This document shows, one piece after another, positions 1-6,806 of a stretch of 6,806 nucleotides of DNA. This DNA comes from Oceanospirillaceae bacterium UBA2001 (GTDB lineage Bacteria > Pseudomonadota > Gammaproteobacteria > Pseudomonadales > Balneatricaceae), in contig DDCR01000167.1 in assembly GCA_002335115.1 (NCBI GenBank), forward strand, positions 1 through 6,806. Reading direction: 5' to 3'. The notes below the pieces were generated by a model. The model ran no database searches. It saw only the letters and a list, made by a program, of their open reading frames with translations, and was not told the origin of the DNA. Positions within the stretch are counted from its first letter, which is position 1. Every line of letters starts with the position of its first letter. A program made the translations under genes and the position numbers.

Positions 1-24
1 TAGTAACTGGGTTTAGTAACTGGG
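1..24. repeat. Two tandem copies of an 11-bp direct repeat at the window edge
   Basis: TAGTAACTGGG occurs at 1-11 and again at 14-24, giving a 13-bp period with a 2-bp spacer. The array touches the window edge, so further copies may lie to the left. It is about 220 bp upstream of the plus-strand gene at 243. No function can be assigned; it could be chance, a small variable-number tandem repeat, or paired protein-binding sites. Confidence 0.6.
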
Positions 25-74
25 ATTAACAATGGCACTCTTTATGGTTAAACATGAGTCTTTTCATTACCTTG

Positions 75-124
75 AGCATTGTACCTATTGATTGGCAGAA
101 GGGCCATATATTTAGCATTTTACC
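75..124. repeat. Imperfect direct repeat AGCATTKTACC in the non-coding left flank
   Basis: AGCATTGTACC (75-85) and AGCATTTTACC (114-124) match at 10 of 11 positions and are 39 bp apart start to start. A looser relative, ACATTGTCGTACC, lies at 190-202 with a 2-bp insertion. All are in the intergenic region upstream of the gene at 243, so they could be regulator sites, but short similarities like this also arise by chance in AT-rich DNA. Confidence 0.3.
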
Positions 125-142
125 CAAACTTACGCCAATGAC

Positions 143-172
143 TTGCAGACACCCGTTATTTTTGCCTATACT
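143..172 (+). promoter_or_regulatory. Candidate sigma-70 promoter for the plus-strand gene at 243
   Basis: TATACT (167-172) matches the -10 consensus at five of six bases. TTGCAG (143-148), 18 bp upstream, keeps the TTG of the -35 box. This would give a leader of roughly 65 nt. A competing -10 is CATAAT (214-219), whose only nearby -35 is the poor TTGTCG (193-198) with a 15-bp spacer. The call rests on consensus matching alone. Confidence 0.3.
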
Positions 173-230
173 CTCCACACCTAAGCTAAACATTGTCGTA
201 CCCTTTTCTTCGTCATAATCAGTTTTCTTA

Positions 231-234
231 GAGG
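231..234 (+). promoter_or_regulatory. Ribosome binding site GAGG that decides the start of the gene at 243
   Basis: GAGG is followed by 8 nt and then ATG at 243. A GTG directly before it at 240 is in frame but would leave only 5 nt, so the ATG is the better start and the product is 233 residues. Confidence 0.6.
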
Positions 235-242
235 ATATTGTG

Positions 243-944
243 ATGTCCACTGTTACCCCCTCCGCCAAGGTCATAGACCTTTTTAGCGGCCAAGAATATC
301 AAACTCAACATCTTCCAAAAGTGGTGCGTCTAGCACCAGAGCTAGATGGCTTTGAGGTGCTTTACTCCAATCAACATGGCCACCCAAAGGTGGGACAAGA
401 ATTATTTTCAGTTAATATCTTATTCTGGGCTTTATTGGATAATGGTGCTTTTGTCGGCATGATTCCTTGGTTTGATGAGCTCATTATTTGCACTGATCTA
501 AACTGCCCTAGTAAAGGTTTTTTTCAGGGATACTATGACCCTGGACTCGATCAAATTATCCCACAAGTTCCCGGCCACAAATGTATTGAGTTAATTACGG
601 CAGCAGATTACTTTGATTTTGAAGTGGACGATACGTTATTTGTGGTGCAAGAGTTAGCCGACACCTGTGGCAGCCATGCGGTCTTCACCGCTGATAACTT
701 TGATAACTTTTCAATGACAGAAGTATTTAGCTGGCGTTTGTACAGTGATGGCTGTATCCAAGCGCAAATGATTGACCATGAGCAGGTCAGCCATCGGCCC
801 GTGCTCATTGGTGACAACTGTTTAGTGGCCTGTGATGAGTCCCCAGACTTTGTGAACTTTTTTCAATACCGCGTGGCTATCAATATTAAAGAAAAAGATG
901 CGGATACAATGGCTGTCTTAGAACAGCTCAAGTCAGACCTTTAA
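243..944 (+). CDS. Uncharacterised acidic 233-residue protein
   Basis: I do not recognise a named family or catalytic motif here. The 233-residue product has no signal peptide and no clear transmembrane segment, although residues 55-82 (around FWALLDNGAF and GMIPWF) are hydrophobic and could be a buried strand/helix core. Asp and Glu outnumber Lys and Arg about threefold, which points to a soluble cytoplasmic protein. Conspicuous segments are VVRLAPELDGFEVLYSN (27-43), GYYDPGLD (96-103), ITAADYFDF (118-126), the aromatic stretch FSWRLYSDG (162-170), and FFQYRVAINIK (206-216). Five cysteines are scattered (83, 88, 114, 142, 171) with others at 193 and 197; CxxxxC spacings occur at 83/88 and CxxxC at 193/197, but there is no paired CxxC zinc motif. 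The start at 243 is set by a GAGG site 8 nt upstream. It converges on the topA cluster with 23 bp between stop codons. Codon use resembles the neighbours. The reading frame is solid; the function is unknown. Confidence 0.85.
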   Translation: MSTVTPSAKVIDLFSGQEYQTQHLPKVVRLAPELDGFEVLYSNQHGHPKVGQELFSVNILFWALLDNGAFVGMIPWFDELIICTDLNCPSKGFFQGYYDPGLDQIIPQVPGHKCIELITAADYFDFEVDDTLFVVQELADTCGSHAVFTADNFDNFSMTEVFSWRLYSDGCIQAQMIDHEQVSHRPVLIGDNCLVACDESPDFVNFFQYRVAINIKEKDADTMAVLEQLKSDL

Positions 945-967
945 TCAACTATGGGCTGGGTGCGCAA

Positions 968-1495
968 TTAGCACTCCTCCATGGACTCTCTAGTGGAGGT
1001 TTGCAAGGTTTGCATGGCCTTGAGCCAACTCGCCACTGGCCAGTGATCTGGGTTGCTCAGATCGTCTTCTGAGTGGCTTGCAATGAGCTGATCAGTTCGT
1101 ATTTGTGGCTTGGTGATCACGCTAAAATCAGATTCACCCTGCAATTGAACCCAAGCCGACCAATCGCCCTTTTGTAGCAACAATAATATATGCTGCGCCT
1201 CTGGGGATAGAAACTCCTGTTGGACTAACAGATTTTCAATCTCTATCCAGGTGAGTCTAGAAATATCATCAAACCGGGTATTAGCCAACTGCTTCAGAAT
1301 GGCTTGAGCCAAGTGTTTTGCAGCAGCTAACAAATGATCAATAATGGCATACTGATAGGCCATTCTCTGGGGCCTTTGGCGCCAGTATTGGGGGTCATCC
1401 ATATCACCATAGTTTGCCAATAAGTCATCCCATAAGCTCTTACTAAAAGCCAGCCTATGCTGACTGGCTTTTAACCATGGGTCTTGAACAGCCAT
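968..1495 (-). CDS. DUF6586-like small protein, last gene of the topA unit
   Basis: This 175-residue soluble protein of unknown function is probably a divergent DUF6586 member. The assignment rests on three things: position directly after topA, as for the DUF6586 gene in Pseudomonas; similar length; and a C-terminus ending in an Arg-Glu...Glu-Cys pattern (RESMEEC, 169-175) after a W-containing helix (SWLKAMQTLQ, 156-165), recalling the family's conserved end. It looks largely helical: residues 45-71 form a hydrophobic helix (YAIIDHLLAAAKHLAQAIL) and 97-108 another (LSPEAQHILLLL), with a tryptophan-rich segment DWSAW at 111-115. There is no signal peptide or catalytic motif. The ATG lies one nucleotide beyond the topA stop, and no Shine-Dalgarno is visible in the A-rich end of topA, so translation probably depends on ribosomes finishing topA. 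The next in-frame Met is residue 32, inside what looks like the conserved domain, which supports this start. Family assignment is from memory and needs a profile search. Confidence 0.75.
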   Translation of the reverse strand: MAVQDPWLKASQHRLAFSKSLWDDLLANYGDMDDPQYWRQRPQRMAYQYAIIDHLLAAAKHLAQAILKQLANTRFDDISRLTWIEIENLLVQQEFLSPEAQHILLLLQKGDWSAWVQLQGESDFSVITKPQIRTDQLIASHSEDDLSNPDHWPVASWLKAMQTLQTSTRESMEEC

Positions 1496-1496
1496 G

Positions 1497-4193
1497 TTAT
1501 TTTTTAGCTGCCACTTTTTTAGGTGCTTTCTTTACGACTTTTTTTGCCGTTTTTTTAGCAGCCACTTTTTTGGCTGGTACCTCTTCCATCCATTTACCAC
1601 TCACATACATTGCCCGCCAGCCAGAAGCTTTTTTGTCAACTTCAGACATGACATATTGCTCCTTGGTTTTGCGACTATACCGAACAATAGAAGGGTTGCC
1701 TAAATGATCCTTGACTGGAGCTGAAAGTAAAAAGCTATATTTGGGGTCTAACACTGCCTTATAGGGAAGAATTTCAGCAACTAATGGCGCTCGAGTTTCA
1801 CGATTTTTAGGAAACTTACTGGCCGCCAAAAATAATCCTGCGGCACCATCACGTAAAATATAATGATCATCCACTTTTTCACATGCCAATTCAGGCATCG
1901 GAATGGGGTCCATTTTTGGCGGCGCTGCTTCACCACTGCGCAATAGTTTGCGGGTGTTTTTACATTCGCCATTGGAACAATCAAAGTATTTGCCAAAACG
2001 CCCTGTTTTCAGGTGCATGTCTGCTTCACATTTGTCACACTGAATGAGTGGGCCATCATAGCCTTTAATACGGTATTCTCCGGCTTCTATTTCAAAGCCG
2101 CTGCAATCTGGATTGTTACCACACACATGCAGTTTACGCTTTGCATCAATTAAATAGCCATCCATTGCAGTATCACAAATTTTACAGCGATGTTTTTTAA
2201 TGAGTAATCGTGATTCTGCTTCATCATCGGCATCCACAGCCACGACTTCATCACCTGAGACCAAATTTATGGTTTCTTTGCAGCGTTCTTTGGGTGGCAA
2301 AGCATACCCTGAACAGCCTAAAAATACGCCAGTCGATGCGGTGCGAATATTCATTGCTTTACTGCAACTAGGACACTTTATATCAGTTAAGGTGGGCGTG
2401 TTTGCACGCATACCATCTTCTGCTTCAGCAATACTCAATTTGCGGGTAAAGGCCTTATAAAACACATTCAATAGGCGCTTCCACTCCGTTTCACCACGAG
2501 CCACGCTGTCTAACCGCTCTTCCATGGTGGCAGTGAATGAGTAGTCCATCAAATCTGAAAAGTTTTCTTGTAAACGGTCCGTCACAATATCACCCATTTT
2601 CTCTGCATAGAAACGGCGATTTTGAACCATGACATAACCACGGTCCTGGATGGTTGAAATGATACTAGCATAGGTCGATGGGCGGCCAATGCCCTGCTTC
2701 TCAAGCTCTTTAACCAAGCTAGCCTCAGAGAAACGTGGCGCAGATTTGGTAAAGTGCTGGCTGGGTGTTAGCTGTTTGAGGGTAAGTAGGTCCCCTTGAT
2801 TCACATCAGGTAAGATTAAATCTTCATCTTTCTTGCTGACACTCGGCTGCACTCTAGAATAACCATCAAAGCGCATAATGCGGCCACGGGTGCGCAGACT
2901 AAAGTCACCGGCTTCAACCACGATGGTAGTACTGGTGAATTGGGCAGGTAACATTTGGCATGCCACAAATTGGCGCCAGATAAGCTCGTACAGGCGCTCT
3001 GAGTCGCGCTCCATATTACTTAACTGTGTGGCTTTCATTGCCACTTCCGAGGGGCGTATGGCCTCGTGGGCCTCTTGTGCACCGTCTTTACTGGAGTAGG
3101 TGATAGGATTTGCAGGGATGTATTCCTTGCCATAATTCTTAACGATAAAGTCTCGGCATTTTCCCACGGCATCTTTGCTCAAGTTAGTTGAGTCGGTGCG
3201 CATGTAGGTAATGTAACCTGCTTCATAAAGCCTTTGGGCCAACATCATGGTCTTTTTCACCCCAAAACCGAGGCGCGTACTGGCTGCTTGTTGCAAGGTC
3301 GAGGTAATATAGGGGGCTGAAGGCTTACTTGATGTCGCCTTGTCCTGACGCTGCTGCACGACAAAGGTTTGTTTTTCTAGCAAAGCCACAGCAGCATCGC
3401 TTTGCTGTTGGTTAACCGGTTTGTATTCGTTACCTTGCTGTTTATGCACTTGCAGCATCAAGGGCTTATTATCGCTGCTGATGGCATCAGCTTTGAGTTC
3501 CCAGTATTCATCAGGCACAAAAGCGCGTATCACTCGCTCCCGTTCCACCACTAGTTTTACCGCCACCGATTGCACTCTGCCCGCAGATAAGCCACGGGCA
3601 AGTTTAGCCCATAGCAAAGGGGACACCATAAAGCCCACGACTCGATCTAAAAAACGTCGCGCTTGTTGGGCGTTGACGTGATCCATATCTAATTTCCCAG
3701 GATCAGCAAAAGCCGCCTGAATCGCCGTTTTAGTAATCTCGTTAAATACAACCCGCTGATACCGACTTTGATCGCCACCAATGGCTTCACGCAAATGCCA
3801 AGCGATGGCCTCACCTTCTCTATCTAAATCCGTTGCTAGATAAATAGTGTCCGCATCTTTGGCCAAACGACGCAATTCTTCGACTACTTTTTCTTTGCCC
3901 GGTAGAATTTGATAATCAGCCCGCCAATCGTTTTCAGGATCAATACCCATGCGCCTGACCAGTTGCTGTCGACCTCTGGCTTGTTTATAAATGACTTTGT
4001 CATCAGGCTCCATTTTACGAACTTTGGCAGCCTCTAGGGCTCGTGCCTTTGGGTCTGCGCTGCCTGGAGGGGACTTAGTGGGTAAGTCGCGTATATGCCC
4101 AACACTCGACTTTACAATAAAGTCTGCACCAAGATATTTATTGATCGTTTTGGCTTTAGCGGGTGATTCTACAATAACGAGGGACTTACCCAT
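1497..4193 (-). CDS. topA: DNA topoisomerase I (type IA, omega protein)
   Basis: TopA relaxes negatively supercoiled DNA by cutting one strand through a 5'-phosphotyrosine link and passing the other strand; it is Mg-dependent and acts on the nucleoid. The 898-residue product is slightly longer than the 865-residue E. coli enzyme. The TOPRIM domain opens with [17 protein letters not shown] (Glu9 acidic residue) and has the DLDREGE motif (Asp122, Asp124, Glu126). The catalytic tyrosine is Tyr330 in [14 protein letters not shown], with Arg332 next to it; the 11-residue offset from E. coli Tyr319 comes from a longer variable linker at about 40-80. Three four-cysteine zinc motifs follow: 607/610/627/638, 670/673/691/697 and 719/722/739/744. 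The C-terminus (874-898) is a Lys/Ala/Val tail. The frame is open upstream to a TTG at 4208, but the ATG at 4193 matches the family start MGKSLVIVE and has GGAA 9 nt upstream. A promoter candidate and the fadA terminator lie upstream, so topA probably has its own transcript, continuing into the DUF6586-like gene. Confidence 0.98.
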   Translation of the reverse strand: MGKSLVIVESPAKAKTINKYLGADFIVKSSVGHIRDLPTKSPPGSADPKARALEAAKVRKMEPDDKVIYKQARGRQQLVRRMGIDPENDWRADYQILPGKEKVVEELRRLAKDADTIYLATDLDREGEAIAWHLREAIGGDQSRYQRVVFNEITKTAIQAAFADPGKLDMDHVNAQQARRFLDRVVGFMVSPLLWAKLARGLSAGRVQSVAVKLVVERERVIRAFVPDEYWELKADAISSDNKPLMLQVHKQQGNEYKPVNQQQSDAAVALLEKQTFVVQQRQDKATSSKPSAPYITSTLQQAASTRLGFGVKKTMMLAQRLYEAGYITYMRTDSTNLSKDAVGKCRDFIVKNYGKEYIPANPITYSSKDGAQEAHEAIRPSEVAMKATQLSNMERDSERLYELIWRQFVACQMLPAQFTSTTIVVEAGDFSLRTRGRIMRFDGYSRVQPSVSKKDEDLILPDVNQGDLLTLKQLTPSQHFTKSAPRFSEASLVKELEKQGIGRPSTYASIISTIQDRGYVMVQNRRFYAEKMGDIVTDRLQENFSDLMDYSFTATMEERLDSVARGETEWKRLLNVFYKAFTRKLSIAEAEDGMRANTPTLTDIKCPSCSKAMNIRTASTGVFLGCSGYALPPKERCKETINLVSGDEVVAVDADDEAESRLLIKKHRCKICDTAMDGYLIDAKRKLHVCGNNPDCSGFEIEAGEYRIKGYDGPLIQCDKCEADMHLKTGRFGKYFDCSNGECKNTRKLLRSGEAAPPKMDPIPMPELACEKVDDHYILRDGAAGLFLAASKFPKNRETRAPLVAEILPYKAVLDPKYSFLLSAPVKDHLGNPSIVRYSRKTKEQYVMSEVDKKASGWRAMYVSGKWMEEVPAKKVAAKKTAKKVVKKAPKKVAAKK

Positions 4194-4202
4194 GCAGTTT
4201 GA

Positions 4203-4206
4203 TTCC
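4203..4206 (-). promoter_or_regulatory. Ribosome binding site GGAA that supports the topA start at 4193
   Basis: On the minus strand GGAA is followed by 9 nt and then ATG. An upstream in-frame TTG at 4208 would overlap this site and would add five residues (with Met read for TTG) absent from the family N-terminus, so the ATG is preferred. Confidence 0.55.
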
Positions 4207-4221
4207 AATAATTACGTATTC

Positions 4222-4238
4222 ACCGCATCCATCGCGGT
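4222..4238 (-). promoter_or_regulatory. Small hairpin in the predicted topA leader
   Basis: ACCGC and GCGGT form a 5-bp GC-rich stem around a 7-nt loop, between the predicted transcription start (about 4248) and the topA ribosome site (4203-4206). It could modestly affect leader folding. There is no riboswitch-like architecture, and the stem is short enough to be incidental. Confidence 0.25.
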
Positions 4239-4249
4239 AGCGTTAAGGC

Positions 4250-4263
4250 GCCTAAGTTTAGGC
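4250..4263. promoter_or_regulatory. 14-bp inverted repeat over the topA -10 region
   Basis: GCCTAA-GT-TTAGGC is a perfect-arm palindrome (6-bp arms, 2-bp centre) that covers the candidate -10 box at 4255-4260. Next to it AGGCGCCT (4246-4253) is an 8-bp palindrome sharing four bases. The position suits an operator or a supercoiling-sensitive melting element, but no known regulator consensus was recognised. Confidence 0.4.
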
Positions 4264-4282
4264 ACATATCTGAGAAGGTCAA
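4255..4282 (-). promoter_or_regulatory. Candidate sigma-70 promoter of topA
   Basis: On the minus strand TTGACC (4282-4277) matches the -35 consensus at five of six bases. After a 16-bp spacer comes TAAACT (4260-4255), with four of six -10 matches. The predicted start is near 4248, giving a leader of about 55 nt. A weaker second candidate is TTTACT (4330-4325) with AAGAAT (4306-4301), spacer 18. Multiple promoters are known for topA in enterobacteria, so both could be used; this is consensus matching only. Confidence 0.45.
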
Positions 4283-4286
4283 GCGT

Positions 4287-4297
4287 TTGTTCAACAA
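4287..4297. promoter_or_regulatory. 11-bp palindrome just upstream of the topA -35 box
   Basis: TTGTTCAACAA has 5-bp arms around one central base and ends 4 bp upstream of the -35 hexamer at 4277-4282. That is a typical place for an activator or repressor site. No family consensus was recognised. Confidence 0.3.
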
Positions 4298-4359
4298 CCT
4301 ATTCTTTAAAATTCCATTTTTCGGAGTAAAAAGCAAGCTAAATTGCAACCCATAATCAC

Positions 4360-4383
4360 AAAAGACTGCATTAGCAGTCTTTT
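4360..4383. terminator. Rho-independent terminator after fadA, symmetric on both strands
   Basis: AAAAGACTGC (4360-4369) and GCAGTCTTTT (4374-4383) form a perfect 10-bp stem with a 4-nt loop (ATTA). For fadBA transcripts the hairpin begins 29 nt past the fadA stop and ends in four U residues followed by GUG, so the U-tract is short. Because the A and T runs are symmetric it could also stop plus-strand transcription. It separates fadBA from topA. Confidence 0.8.
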
Positions 4384-4412
4384 GAATTTATTAAGGTTTA
4401 TAGAAATGCGCT

Positions 4413-6806
<2,394 letters not shown>

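Noticed and set aside
1..242. LexA (SOS) box, considered because sulA-lexA is nearby in Pseudomonas
   Set aside because: No CTGT-N8-ACAG palindrome is present in the left intergenic region.
26..274. Minus-strand 82-codon open frame at the left edge
   Set aside because: It starts inside the real plus-strand gene, shows no recognisable domain, and covers the region holding that gene's ribosome site and promoter candidates. It looks like a chance frame.
976..999. Hairpin CCTCCA/TGGAGG with a 12-nt loop as a terminator for the plus-strand gene
   Set aside because: The stem is only 6 bp, the loop is long, the T-run after it is three bases, and it lies inside the coding end of the DUF6586-like gene.
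997..1015. Tandem AGGTTTGCA repeat
   Set aside because: It lies inside the DUF6586-like coding region and simply reflects the residue repeat QTLQT; too short to suggest a functional element.
1497..4208. Longer topA starting at TTG 4208
   Set aside because: The extra five residues are not in the family, the TTG overlaps the GGAA ribosome site, and the ATG at 4193 gives the standard [10 protein letters not shown]-terminus.
4277..4290. PsrA-like site in the topA upstream region (minus strand CAAACGCTTG)
   Set aside because: Only one half resembles the CAAAC(N)GTTTG consensus, and the gene downstream is topA rather than a fatty-acid gene.
3991..4329. Plus-strand 112-codon frame across the topA start and promoter
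   Set aside because: Most of it is antisense to the conserved TopA N-terminus; its composition (Ser, Arg, Leu rich) is typical of a shadow frame.

Overview
The window comes from a gammaproteobacterial chromosome. By eye it is moderately AT-rich, with GC in the 40s percent. The main evidence for this lineage is gene order: fadB–fadA–topA–DUF6586-like protein, all on the minus strand. As I remember it, Pseudomonas has the same core order (foaA/foaB, topA, a DUF6586 gene). The lower GC and the differing flanks suggest a marine relative (Oceanospirillales or similar), but the sequence alone does not fix a genus.

Layout from the right end, in the direction of transcription of the minus-strand genes: (1) fadB, present only as its C-terminal ~400 codons (6806–5603), which carry the 3-hydroxyacyl-CoA dehydrogenase part; (2) fadA (5588–4413), the thiolase subunit, 14 nt after fadB; (3) a perfect 10-bp hairpin with flanking A and T runs (4383–4360) that terminates fadBA; (4) a ~165-bp promoter and leader region for topA with several small inverted repeats; (5) topA (4193–1497), a full-length type IA topoisomerase with an intact active site, three four-cysteine zinc motifs and a Lys/Ala-rich tail; (6) a small DUF6586-like protein (1495–968) starting one nucleotide after the topA stop. 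A plus-strand gene (243–944) for an uncharacterised acidic 233-aa protein converges on this cluster, with 23 bp between the two stop codons. The left edge (1–242) is non-coding, with a weak promoter candidate and two short direct repeats.

Functionally, FadB and FadA form the fatty-acid oxidation multienzyme complex of aerobic beta-oxidation. FadB supplies enoyl-CoA hydratase, isomerase and 3-hydroxyacyl-CoA dehydrogenase activities, and FadA does the thiolytic cleavage. TopA relaxes negative supercoils. The two units are neighbours but appear to be transcribed separately.

This is mostly ordinary core genome, and I found no convincing undescribed system. The points most worth a second look are the one-base topA/DUF6586 junction at an A-run (where loss of one base would fuse the two proteins), inverted repeats over the topA promoter, and the uncharacterised convergent gene.
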